64,000 nt of DNA from Callipepla californica brunnescens (Eukaryota; Chordata; Aves; Galliformes; Odontophoridae): assembly GCA_023055505.1 (NCBI GenBank), contig JALIRH010000004.1, positions 51,403,115 to 51,467,114 of the forward strand. Direction: 5' to 3'. Below, piece by piece: positions 34,291-46,335 of the stretch. The position numbers and the translations under genes were made by a program. The stretch's first letter is position 1, and the number at the start of each line of letters is the position of its first letter. The notes under the pieces are model-generated. The model was not told the origin of the DNA. It saw only the letters and a list, made by a program, of their open reading frames with translations, and made no database searches.

Positions 34291-36711
34291 TTAAAGGAAA
34301 AACAACAGTTTTACGTTTTTTCTTAGAGTGATTTTTAGATCGTCCGAAGTCTTGGACACCTCCCACTGGGGTCCTGTATCATGGATTGGTCCTTTCACTG
34401 GACTTGCATAGGCCCATCCACGCTCAGCTGTCCAGATCGCTGTTTCTGTTGTTAATAAAACAAGAAAAGGTTCCTCCCATCGAGGAGTTAGAGACGACAC
34501 TTTCCATGCTTTAATGAAACCTTTGTCTCCTAGACCGATTTTGTGTATTACCATATCTAGTGGGGGGAGGTGTTGTACCACCAGTCCTTTCTTTCTTAAT
34601 TCATTCCTTCTCTAAGTCCTCCCGTAATTTAGCCTTATACTACAATCATGGGTTAAATCTTCATCCGGTTCCCCGTATAAAAATTGAGCAGGATTTTGCA
34701 AGCTTGCAGTTTCTATTTCTATTCATATTTATTCATATTTCAGCAGTCTAGCATCTGTAATCCACTTATCTGCTTTTTATTGTCGTACTCTCCTTATGTT
34801 AGGTGGAGTATACACCTTTAATTCACCCCCGAAAGTAATCTTCCCTGCTTCTTCTACTAACAGAGCTACAGAGACAATTGCTTGTAAACAGACAGGCCGT
34901 GAATCGTAAGAACAGCTTCTCTACGGTAAAGACAACTGTAAGTCATCCAGATACAAAGGTGCTACTCCCTATTAATTGATCTGTTGGGCCAGATGTGTTG
35001 GATAATAAGCTTGTCGATGAGAAAGCAGGATCGACATCCTGTTGCCCCAACAGATGTCTCCCTTCAGGAATCATAAGGAGCTCTGCCCCTTCAAGGTTTG
35101 AAAACTGACCCTTAGGTTAGATCCCCTCTATAACCAGAGTTTGGAATGTGATGAAAAGTACTTTTTGAAAAGTATCCTACTGATTTCTTTTTCCTGGCCC
35201 ATTCCTGGGTCAGTACTCCAAAAGCAGTCCCTTTGTCTGTATTTACAAAAAAGGTTAAACGGTCTTTTTATAGCAGGTAAGCTTAACGCTCGTGCATTAA
35301 CAAGATCTGCCTTTAAATCTTCTAATCTTTGCTCATCCTTCTGACTCCACTCCACTTTACCAATCCATCTTGAACTAGTTTCTGGTCTAAAAACTTTACC
35401 TTACTGCTATAATTCTCAGTATATTGTTTACAGTATCCTAGCAGCCCTAAGATCTGCCTCACCGGCCTTTTACTCCTCGGGGCTTTTTTTAAAGATAAAA
35501 TCCCATTTATCCGTTCTGGATCTAATTTCATAATTTCCCTTTCTTAACCAATGTCCCAAATATTTCACTTCCTCTTCTGTAAATTGTAATTTTACCTTTG
35601 AAACTTTCAACCCCTTTGAACCTAAGAAATTTAATAATTTAATGCTCCCCTGTCTAACTGTTTCCTTGTCTGTTTCAGCTAATAGTAAATCATCTGCGTA
35701 TTGTACTAAGGTTACCTGTGGGTTTGAGTCATCGGTTTTTAGGACTTGCTCAAGGGCTTGTCCAAACAAGTTAGGGGATTCTGTGAGTCCCTGTGGGAGC
35801 ACTATCCATCTAAGTTGTTGCTTTCTACGGGTGTTTGGATCTTCCCCTTTGAAGGCAAAGTAGTCTCTGCATTCTGCTTTCAGGGGGCAGGTCCAAAAAG
35901 CATCCTTTAAATCAATTACACTGTGCCACTTAGATTCTGGGTTTCATTGACTGAGCAGGGCATAAGGGGTTTGCCACTACTGGGAAACGGGTAATTGTTC
36001 TCTTATTCATTTCCCTTAAGTTGTGGAACAATCTGTATGTGTTATCAGGTGTGGGGTTTTTTTGTTGGTTTTTCTTTGTTTGTTTTGTTTTGTTTTGTTT
36101 TGTTTACAGGGAATATAGGAGTATTACAGGGAGACGTACAGGGCTGTAATCAGGGCTCTAATAGCCAATAGGCCTTTAGATATTAATTTTTCAATTTACC
36201 TTCCTGTGAAATAGGATATTGTTTGATGCTAATTGGGATCCCTGGATCCTTTACTGTTACTTCAGAGGGTTCTATGTCTAACTTCCCTACTGATTCTGGA
36301 GTATACCAAACTTCTGGGTTAATTCTAGCCTCATCTTCTATCGTTAGAGTACATGGCTTAACAGTTCTCTATCTTTTACTTCCAAATTGATTCCTAACTC
36401 CACAATTAAATCTCTCCCTAGCCAATTATATTCTGCTTTAGATACCAATAAGAAAACCCAATTCCACAGGTGCTAGGTGATTCTATTTCTACCTGCTTTA
36501 TAACAGGGTACCATAAAAGGCTCCCTTTTGCTCCAATTACTAGTAGCTTTTCCGAGGATAAAGAACGTCCTCGAGGTAAATATTGAACAGTCGATCTTTC
36601 TGCCCCAGAGTCTACCAAAAATTCCATTTCCTGACGCTGAGAACCCAGTTTCAATTTTATCAAGGGCTCTTTTCTATCCAGGGTCCCCAGCACATAAAGC
36701 CCCTGACCCCC
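34291..36711 (-). pseudogene. pol: Gammaretrovirus-like pol remnant (G4)
   Basis: The most complete pol of this family here: protease 36418-36693, RT N-terminus, TTTTG microsatellite near 36075, palm with YADDLLLA near 35695, thumb, connection, then integrase tail 34291-34581. RNase H and the integrase N-terminal and catalytic domains are absent. It carries the shared frameshifts. Confidence 0.84.
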
Positions 36712-38145
36712 TCAGTCCTCCTTAAACATTGTCTCGTCCTGGATTCTCTTTCTATAGTCTTTCTTCATGTGTCCCTTTTTCTGACAGTAGAAGCATTCTA
36801 CTGTCCTCATATCTCTGGGTCTCGTCTGGTTAGGTTAAAGCACGTTGTCTGCCTGAGGAATATTCCCTCTTCTCCTTGCCTGAAACACCCCCATCTGTCC
36901 TTCTTTTACCGCAGATCTCAGAAGTTTTGCATGCCTCTTCTGAGTCTCCTCCTCTCACCTTACATATACTTTCTGAGCCTCTCTTTAGCAATTCGTCTAA
37001 TCCTCTCTTCTGCCAATCCTCCAATTTCTCTGTTTTCCCTCAAATATCCAGGACCTAGCTACAAACTGCATTTTCAGGAGAGCTTGCCGCACAGGGGTAG
37101 CAGGATCTAATCCTGAATATAACTAACTTTTTTGGGTAGTCTCTCAAACCACTCGGTAGGAGTTTCATCTTTTTTTTTTTTTTTTGCTCGCTAAAAAGCC
37201 TTATTAAGATTCTCTAATCCCTTGAATAAAAAGAACTCGCAAATCTGCCATGTGAGTACGATGTTCCTGGTTCTGATTATCCCAGCTGGGCCATTGTAAG
37301 GGCCACTCTATATCTGCTCCTGGGCCAGCCTGGTGTTGCTGATCCTAAATTTCCATACCTACTCTCCTGATCATATCCCTTTCTTCTGCTGTTAATAGTA
37401 TGCCCAAAATTGCCTGTATCTCATCCCAGGTATAAAGGCTGGGACCTAGCCTCTCTGAGAACCCTAAAGGATCCTCTAGCAAATTCCCCATCTCCTTCTT
37501 AAATTCCCTTACGTCTCCTGAGTTTAAGGGAACTGAAACATATCCAACTCCTGGGTTTGATCCCCCGGTGGCTACGGGTATTTCTCTTAAAGGGAGAAGG
37601 TTTCTTCCTCGACTCTCTCTCCTGCCTAGTTTCCCTTCTAGCGATCCTTTTCCTAGGGAAGTCTAGGGGTTCAGATTCAGGTTCGTCTCCTGAATCAGAT
37701 TCAGCATGCTCCAGAGGAGCTACTGGATTCTGTGCGGGGGGGAGGGTATGGGGGGGGGGGGGGGCGGGGGGGGGATAGTGTACAATGTCCTCCTCTGTTG
37801 TATTCCTTTTTTTTTTTTTTTTTTTTAAACTAAAGGGAATACAAAGGTTCGAAAATCAGATTCTACCCATAATTTGGCATACTCGCTCTCTCCTAGATTG
37901 AAAGGCTGCTTTTCATTCACATAAGTATTTAGAGCCTGGCAGATCCGGTCCTCAAAGGATCCGAATACTGGCCAGAACAACTGATCTACCCTTATCTGTT
38001 TTCCTCCCCACACCTCCATACAGTAATGTACCATCTTCACCTCACTCTTTCCTCGTCTAGAGGGAGAATTGCCCCAGTGTTTTAACATTAAACCTAGGGG
38101 GCTTTCGAGTGGTGTGTCTGGTAGCTTCACCTGCGAGCCACCCAT
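36712..38145 (-). pseudogene. gag: Gammaretrovirus-like gag, copy G4
   Basis: ATG at 38143-38145; TGA at 36712-36714. Same domains and defects as G1. The capsid T run is 16 bases (37170-37185), and the G-rich tract near 37735-37773 is longer. Confidence 0.83.
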
Positions 38146-38178
38146 GGGGTCAGAGGGCTTACTCGGCCTCTGGAGGAC

Positions 38179-38602
38179 AGCTAATTTACTAAATAAGATA
38201 TCAGGAAGCAAAATAACTAACACAATAGAATACAGTATCATTGGAATGGAGGCTAATGAATCAAATAAAGTGAGCAAGAGAGAGCGTCCGATAAACCCAA
38301 GGCCTTACGCTAACGCTGAAGGCGGACGGCAGCGAGCACCCACTGCCGAGTGATCCCGAAGGAAAGAGAGTGTCCCGTGACCGCAGACGGTTTTGATCTT
38401 TTCCCTCTGAGCGGAAAACACGTAAAAATACAAAGCATCGCAAAGTCCTCTGGGGAATGGAGTTCTCCCTCTCTTCGGAGATAGGCATACCCACAACTAT
38501 CGACCCACAGAGCTGCAGCATTAACTCTCCAACTCCCAATACACCACATGATGTTATGATGTGGAATCTCAGCAATACAAGAAAAATCATAAAACCGTGA
38601 CA
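38179..38602 (-). mobile_element. Soprano-type LTR, truncated U5 (S5)
   Basis: Exactly 7802 bp after the S4 copy, with the same ends. The 3' UTR and polypurine tract are at 38603-38748. Confidence 0.87.
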
Positions 38603-38748
38603 TTCCACCCCTTTTTCAACACCATTCCATCATGCTTCATATACATATATGAATATATCTTTCTGTAGATATATGTATGTGTGTGTATATAGAGACAGAT
38701 AGCTACATACAGAAATAACTATGAACAGATATTAAATACAAACACACG

Positions 38749-39195
38749 TGTTGTGGTTTTGCGGTTTTGATGCCGGTACTCCACATCAGAAGGTCACGCA
38801 GGCAGTGAATGCTGCGGGGAGCAGCAGAGGGGCGGAGCTCCGCACCGGACGCCAGGCGCGCGCGGCTCTGGGCGCGCTCTCTCGGCTCCCGTGGAAATTC
38901 AGCACGAGTGCTTCCCGTGCAGTTCCTCCGTGACGTAAGCTCCCAGTTTTCTGGTTTGGAACTTTGTCTCTCTCTCAGTTGTTCAATTGTATGAGATTTG
39001 GTAAAGTTACCGTTCCTTCTCAGCTCGTGCCGTTGGTTTTTTTTACAGACCCATCTATTCCCTCTGTTCCCCCTCCCCCGGGAGCGCGCGGCTCTGCTGG
39101 GGCGGCCGCTGACGGTGCCGTTTTTTTTTCTTTCTTCCCTTTCTCTCTCCCTTCTCGGTTTCCCTTGGGTTGCTGTCACGGATAACACCGTGACA
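38749..39195 (+). mobile_element. Diverged LTR-like insertion, + orientation (S5)
   Basis: Third copy of the segment at 15054-15500, in the same position and orientation, with the terminal inverted repeat at its right end. Confidence 0.6.
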
Positions 39196-40987
39196 ACATA
39201 CAACATACATAGATACGTGGAATTACTGAGGGCGCTCTCCAGACATCCAATTCCCTTGTGGTACACATTGAACATCCCCATTCTTCTGCACCGCTTCTTT
39301 TTCTTTTCTTTATTTTTTTTTTCTTTTTCTTTTTCAGTCAGCTCAACTTTGGCAGCTCGATCTACCTGATGGTTATTTTGTTGTGCTTCAGTTGCCCGGC
39401 TCTTAGGAGCATGAGCATCTACATGGCGCACCTTTACAACCATGTTCTTTATTCGGGCAGCAGTATCCTTCCACAGTTCAGCAGCCCAAATAGGTTTACC
39501 CTTCCGTTGCCAGCCATTTCGTTCCCATTGCTGTAACCACCCCCATAGAGCATTTGCCACCATCCATGAGTCAGGGTAAAGATAAAGCACTGGCCACCTC
39601 TCACGTTCAGCAGTACTGAAGGCTAATTGGACAGCCTTTACCTCTGCAAATTGGCTCGATTCTCCTTCTCCTTCAGTGGCCTCTGCAGCTCGTCGCGTGG
39701 GGCTCCACGCAGCAGATTTCCATCTGCGGTGCTTTCCCACAAAGCGACACGATCCATCTGTGAACAGGGCATATCTCTTCTCATCTTCTGGCAGTTCGTT
39801 ATATGGTGGGGCTTCTTTAGCACGTGACACCTCCTCTGCTGGTGTTGTTCCAAACTTTCTACCTTCAGGCCAGTCCATGATCACCTCCAGGATTCCTGGA
39901 CGGTTGGGGTTCCCCATCCGAGCTCGCTGTGTAATCAGCGCAGTCCACTTACTCCAAGTGGCATCAGTAGCATGATGGGTGGAGGGAACCGTTCCTTTGA
40001 ACATCCAGTTCAGCACTGGCAGTCGAGGTGCCAGAAGGAGCTGCGTTTCAGAACCGATTACTCTGGAAGCAGCTCAGACGCCCTCGTATGCGGCCAAGAT
40101 CTCCTTCTCAGTTGGAGTGTAGCGCTCCTCAGACCCCCTGTATGCTCGACTCCAGAAACCAAGGGGTCGGCCTCGGGTCTCTCCAGTAGCTCTTTGCCAC
40201 AAACTCCAAGTGGGACCTTCCTTTCCAGCAGCAGTGTAGAGGATGTTCTTTACATCCTGTCCCGTCCGCACTGGCCCCAGGGCCACGGCACGGGCTATCT
40301 CCTGCTTCATTTGCTCAAAAGCCTGCTGCTGCTCAGGACCCCACACAAAATCATTCTTCTTCCGCGTCACCTGATAAAGGGGGCTCGCAGTGAGGCTGTA
40401 GTTTGGAACATGCATTCTCCAAAAGCCCACTACACCCAAAAAAGCTTGGGTTTCTGTCTTACTGGTGGGTGGAGACATGGCAGTAATTTTGTCAATCACA
40501 TCTGTAGGGATGTGACGACGTCCGTCTTGCCACTCTGTACCTAGGAACTGAATTTCCTGTGCAGGCCCTTTCAATTTGCTTCGCTTAATAGCGAAGCCAG
40601 CTCGCAGGAGGATGTGGATTATTGTCTCTCCTTTCTCAAAAACTTCCTCTGCTGTATTGCCCCATTCAGCAATGTCATCAATGTACTGCAGATGCTCAGG
40701 AGCACCGCCCTGTTCCAGTGCACTTTGGATCAACCCATGGCAAATGGTTGGGCTGTGCTTCCAGCCCTGGGGCAAACGGTTCCAGGTGTACTGAACGCCC
40801 CTCCAGGTGAAGGCAAACTGTGGCCTGCATTCTGTGGCCAAGGGAATTGAAAAGAAGGCAGTAGCAGTGTCAGTGGTGGCGTACCACTTGGCTGCTTTTG
40901 ACTCCAGTTCGTACTGGAGTTGTAGCGTGTCCGGCACAGCAGCACTCAGTGGAGGTGTGACTTCGTTCAGGCCACGGTAATCTGCCG
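39196..40987 (-). pseudogene. pol: Soprano-type pol, RT fused to viral LTR (S5)
   Basis: Same content and same RT/LTR fusion as S4, with TGA at 40074-40076. A 324-codon chimeric frame is at 40074-41048. Integrase is replaced by A-rich filler. Confidence 0.85.
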
Positions 40988-41313
40988 TCATCCTCTGTCT
41001 CCTTGCAGAGAAAAGAGGAATACTGCAGTCCTCTTCAGCTCTAATCACGCATGCTTCAAGGAAGATTTCCGCTTCTTTTTCTTTTTCAGTTCCTTAGAAG
41101 GTCACTACTATCTGTAGTTCACTGTGCAGGTGTCAAAACAAGACGCTGTGGCTCCAATTTACAAAAACATTTGCATATCTATTTTTAAGACTTCTACAGA
41201 CTACATAGTTCTAAGAGAAGGAAAAGAAAAACCCGTGGAAAAGTACTGACACATCTGTCTTGAGGCGGTTTGATTAACAAGTACTGAAAGTACAGAACTC
41301 AGTTTCTATCACA
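40988..41313 (-). mobile_element. Gammaretrovirus-like LTR, U3 part only (G5)
   Basis: Same truncated LTR as at 33186-33511. Confidence 0.85.
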
Positions 41314-42093
41314 ATCCCCCCTTTTCTTTTTTATCATCTTGTTCATCAAACCATGTCACGGCATCTTGAGCTAAAACATGACCTTTCCCTTTTAATTTTT
41401 TCAGGCGGTGTTTCATTGCTGCAGACATCTTATTCAGTGTATAGAGACTAGAAGCCAGCATTAAGGTAGGACTTAGTGAAGTAAACCATTTATCTATTTT
41501 CTAATTGGTGGGGGTTGTTGTCCATTCTCACCATTGTTGTCCTTGACAATCATATTGTTTCAGTTGTTGGTGTACTCGTTTTCCAAACGGAATGCCTTCA
41601 AGTTATTTCCTCAAGTTCTTAACCCCCCCCTTTCTCTCTCTCTTTTTTTTTTTTTTTTTTTTTTTCCCAATGCCAATCTAAATTAATACAGTGAGCACTT
41701 TCAGTATTGCTTCGTGAGTGAGGAGATTAGGAGACAAAGATCAAGGTGATTTCACCTCGGAGGTTATTCTCATAGCCCCACCGTTGTACGACTGTGCCTC
41801 CCTCGCCTCCTCTTTTGCTTAGAGCAGCAGGGTGCATGATCTTCTCGGCAGCAGTCGTATTCTTCAGGGGAACCTCTTCTGTCCTTGCCTTATAAGTCTC
41901 CCCAGTCTCTATCTGTAGTTCCTTTTTGGATTTTTGAAAGTATCTTTTTGATTGCTCACAGAACTATCTCCCAGCTATCTTAAAAGGTATTCATAGGAAG
42001 AGTGAGTTCACCAGTGTTCATTATATACAATGCACAATACATATACAATATACATATAAAGCATATAATGGAATAACTGAGTTGTCTTGTCTG
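41314..42093 (-). pseudogene. env: Degenerate env region (G5)
   Basis: Copy of 18774-19551, with the same membrane-end motif and a T run near 41643-41665. Confidence 0.5.
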
Positions 42094-43590
42094 TTAAAGG
42101 AAAAACAACAGTTTTACGTTTTTTCTTAGAGTGATTTTTAGATCGTCCGAAGTCTTGGACACCTCCCACTGGGGTCCTGTATCATGGATTGGTCCTTTCA
42201 CTGGACTTGCATAGGCCCATCCACGCTCAGCTGTCCAGATCGCTGTTTCTGTTGTTAATAAAACAAGAAAAGGTTCCTCCCATCGAGGAGTTAGAGACGA
42301 CACTTTCCATGCTTTAATGAAACCTTTGTCTCCTAGACCGATTTTGTGTATTACCATATCTAGTGGGGGGAGGTGTTGTACCACCAGTCCTTTCTTTCTT
42401 AATTCATTCCTTCTCTAAGTCCTCCCGTAATTTAGCCTTATACTACAATCATGGGTTAAATCTTCATCCGGTTCCCCGTATAAAAATTGAGCAGGATTTT
42501 GCAAGCTTGCAGTTTCTATTCATATTTATTCATATTTCAGTAGCCCAGCATCTGTAATCCACTTATCTGCTTTTTATTGTCGTACTCTCCTTATGTTAGG
42601 TGGAGTATACACCTTTAATTCACCCCCGAAAGTAATCTTCCCTGCTTCTTCTACTAACAGAGCTACAGAGACAATTGCTTGTAAACAGACAGGCCGTGAA
42701 TCGTAAGAACAGCTTCTCTACGGTAAAGACAACTGTAAGTCATCCAGATACAAAGGTGCTACTCCCTATTAATTGATCTGTTGGGCCAGATGTTTTGGAT
42801 AATAAGCTTGTCGATGAGAAAGCAGGATCGACATCCTGTTGCCCCAACAGATGTCTCCCTTCAGGAATCATAAGGAGCTCTGCCCCTTCAAGGTTTGAAA
42901 ATTGACCCTTAGGTTAGATCCCCTCTATAACCAGAGTTTGGAATGTGATGAAAAGTACTTTTTGAAAAGTATCCTACTGATTTCTTTTTCCTGGCCCATT
43001 CCTGGGTCAGTACTCCAAAAGCAGTCCCTTTGTCTGTATTTACAAAAAAGGTTAAACGGTCTTTTTATAGCAGGTAAGCTTAACGCTCGTGCATTAACAA
43101 GATCTGCCTTTAAATCTTCTAATCTTTGCTCATCCTTCTGACTCCACTCCACTTTACCAATCCATCTTGTACTAGTTTCTGGTCTAAAAACTTTACCTTA
43201 CTGCTATAATTCTCAGTATATTGTTTACAGTATCCTAGCAGCCCTAAGATCTGCCTCACCGGCCTTTTACTCCTCGGGGCTTTTTTTAAAGATAAAATCC
43301 CATTTATCCGTTCTGGATCTAATTTCATAATTTCCCTTTCTTAACCAATGTCCCAAATATTTCACTTCCTCTTCTGTAAATTGTAATTTTACCTTTGAAA
43401 CTTTCAACCCCTTTGAACCTAAGAAATTTAATAATTTAATGCTCCCCTGTCTAACTGTTTCCTTGTCTGTTTCAGCTAATAGTAAATCATCTGCATATTG
43501 TACTAAGGTTACCTGTGAGTTTGAGTCATTGGTTTTTAGGACTTGCTCAAGGGCTTGTCCAAACAAGTTAGGGGATTCTGTGAGTCCCTG
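42094..43590 (-). pseudogene. pol: Gammaretrovirus-like pol remnant (G5)
   Basis: Equivalent of G2: integrase tail 42094-42384, RT connection, thumb, and palm with YADDLLLA near 43495. It ends at the same RT/Soprano-gag junction as 21050, so this junction belongs to the 22.5-kb super-unit. Confidence 0.82.
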
Positions 43591-45020
43591 TTTCTATCTC
43601 AAAATGGACTCAGTTTCTATCACAGAATGGACGCATATGGTGGTGGAAATTTTTGTTCAATGTTTTGAAGTGTAAGAATTAGTTCAAAAACTGGGCGTTT
43701 TCTGTCTTGGCCCTCATATCTGTTGAACGTTGTCACTAGTGTACCGGCGTACCTTTCTGGTGCTGCCTTTGAAAGCTTCTGACATATTTCAAGTGTACTC
43801 CTTACTTTCTCCGGATCATGGTCCCGATCGTCAGGATCAAACGTGGGGTCATACAGCATTTCCGCCACAGCTGTTTCTCTCAAATACTGGATGCCTTCCT
43901 CAATAGCTTTCCATCTTTTCACTTTAGGTGCCAGGTCACTCTTGTAGGGATATCTTTCCCTCACAGCTACTAGCATTCGTTGCCAGAGGCTGGCGATTCC
44001 ATCCATATACCTGCTGATCCCTCTGTCGACAGCCGGATCTCGGGCAGTGTTTCCTAGTTGGCGAGCTTCGTTACTATCAAGGGACACACTGTTGGCCCCG
44101 TTGTACCAACACCGAAGCAACCAAGTGACAATACTCTCACCCGGACGTCGAATAAACTCCTTTCTTGAGCCTCGGATCTCAGACATTTTCGTGGGCCGAC
44201 GAAACGTGGTAACTTTGACTCTCTCCTCATCTTCATCATCACTGTCTTCTCCATGTCTCTCACTTTTCTTTGTTGCCTTTCTCGATGGTGGTGGGGTAGT
44301 GCCCTCCCCCTCGCCTATATCTTCCTCTTCTTTCACCACCTCTTCTTTGCGTTCTAGGCGCGAGGACACACGTTTCCATTTCTGGCCTTCCACAGGGGCA
44401 ACTGACTTTGCTACTGGTGCTTCCTTTGGCTGGTCAGGTGTGACCAGGAGGTTTTCCTCTTTGGTTTGGGCCTCACTTTGGACACTCTCTCTCTTCATAA
44501 TAGTATATAAACCTTGGTAAGCATAAGCCAAGCCCCAAATAAGCTGTTCCACCTCAGATCTTTCTGAGCCGCAACACCCTTTACTCAGATACAGGCCTAG
44601 CTCCTCAGGATCCTGCAAACGTTCAGGAGTAAAATCCCAGGGCACCGGGGGTCCCCATGCTTCTAATTTCTTTCCTAAAACTCTCCACTCTCCCTGCCAT
44701 TCAACATTCTCTGTTTCTGGGAGAAGCTTCCTGCACATGATGTAAAGTGCTACTACATGCAGGAGGACTAATCTCCCAATCATTAACACCATCCCTAAGC
44801 TGTAATCTTGAAAATTCATAAGGAACTGAGAGGGGAACCTGGACACCCATTTAAACAGCGTATGGTTTGTTAACATGGTATCATTTGTTCCATTAGCCGG
44901 GGTGCCCAGGTATCTGGCAGGTGCCTCCATCACTGCCTTTAGTTTATTATATAGGGACCAGACCCAATGGAACAGGATGGCAAGCTTAAGCAAGTTCCAG
45001 TATGTTTTGAGCTTTAAAAG
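43591..45020 (-). pseudogene. gag: Soprano-type gag without coiled coil (S6)
   Basis: Duplicate of S2 at a distance of 22539 bp; open from 44993 to 43620 (457 codons). A handful of substitutions separate it from S2 (for example WYNG for WDNG, LHVVAL for LNVVTL). The frame is intact between the truncation points. Confidence 0.82.
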
Positions 45021-45049
45021 GGAAAAAGCGGTGAAATACTGTCCGCGTG

Positions 45050-45270
45050 GAGGCAGTTTGGGTACAGCAAAGGTTTGGGTACAGCATCTTCCTGAGCAGC
45101 AAGGAGGCAGAGGCCGACGTTACGGCCGGCACAAGGAGGCCGCAGAGCCCTTCAGGCACGTGGCCAGGCATGCTCGACATGGCAGTTTGCATGTCAGATA
45201 CCTGCAGCGGTGCACCCCTATCCTGGTGGCCACTGGCATTTCTACGTATGCCACGGCAGTCCGGCCTCCA
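45050..45270 (+). pseudogene. ITPRIPL1-like gene fragment (H2)
   Basis: Duplicate of the fragment at 22510-22730. The 5' region of the gene continues to 45568, where the provirus interrupts it. Confidence 0.62.
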
Positions 45271-45568
45271 GGCTTGCCTGGGCCACACGGAGTACAGAGG
45301 AGCTGTCTTGGGCGGCACAGAAAAAGTACCTCAGGAACAAAACTTGTCTTTGATATATATATTATTCGTTACAAGCTGATCAACAACAAGAAACATAAAA
45401 GCAGCGGTGTAGGTGACCTCGTCTTGCGGAAAATAAAGCATCAGCTTCTGGCTCCATGGCAGTGGCCACAGTTCTTAGAGAGTTCCCAGGGCGTTCGACA
45501 GACATTGTCCAGAAAGTTTGCTCGCTCCCTGGGAGCTCAGCGCTTAGGGGAGGGACCCTGTGAGCAGC

Positions 45569-46121
45569 TGTCATGGTTTTATGATTTTTGGTACTGGTAT
45601 TCCACATCATAACATCATGTATTGCATTAAGAGGTAAAGAGCTAATACTCCAGCTCCATAGATCATTGATAATTCCAGGTATACCTGCCTCAGAAGAGAA
45701 GAAGAACTACATTCCCCAGAGGACTTTGCGATGCTTTGTATTTTTACGTGTTTTCCGCTCAGAGGGAACAGATAAAAACCCTCAGCGGTCACGGGACACT
45801 CTCTTTCCTTCGGGATCGACTCAGCAGTGGGTGCTCGCTGCCGTATCGCCTTCAGCGTTAGCGTAAGGCCTTCGGTTTATCGGACACTCTCTCTTGCTCA
45901 TTTTATTTGATTCATTAGCCTCAATTCCAATTATATTGTGTTATATTCTGTTATTTTACTTTCTGATATCTTATTTAGTAAATTAGCTTTCCTCCTCAGA
46001 TCGTTACTGCTGTTTTGTTTCTGGGCCCATCTCCCTTCCCTTTTCCTGGGGCGTGGGTCCGTGGGTCCCCCGCACCAATCGTCACGGAACCGGGCCGATC
46101 CAGCCCGGTAAACCGTTGACA
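45569..46121 (+). mobile_element. 5' LTR of the intact provirus
   Basis: Begins TGTCA and ends TGACA. A TATA-like gataaaa is at 45771-45777 and an AGTAAA polyadenylation-like word at 45977-45982; AATAAA is absent. Related LTRs drive expression in early embryonic cells in the ENS-1 family; activity of this copy is inferred only. Confidence 0.9.
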
Positions 46122-46125
46122 TTTT

Positions 46126-46143
46126 TGGCGCCCAACGTGGGGC
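46126..46143 (+). promoter_or_regulatory. Primer-binding site, tRNA-Lys type
   Basis: TGGCGCCCAACGTGGGGC, four bases after the LTR, is complementary to the 3' end of tRNA-Lys(1,2), the primer used by, for example, Mason-Pfizer-type viruses. Confidence 0.85.
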
Positions 46144-46335
46144 AGACGAGCTGCCTTAGCCGGGCAGAGACATACTCTTAGAGTGAATCTCTGTCCTTTG
46201 CTAGCAAGCTTATCAGTACTGCAGGTACTGTACGGCATAACATGACCTTGAAGTCTGGGCGTACTGCCAGTTGTTCAGGGATATCTGTAAACTTTTTTGG
46301 GTGCTGCTAGCTTGTTATAGTAAAGAAAAAAAAAA
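46144..46335 (+). other. Leader between primer-binding site and gag
   Basis: Non-coding leader of about 190 bases ending in an A-rich run directly before the gag ATG. Packaging and splice-donor functions are expected here, but no specific motif was recognised. Confidence 0.6.
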
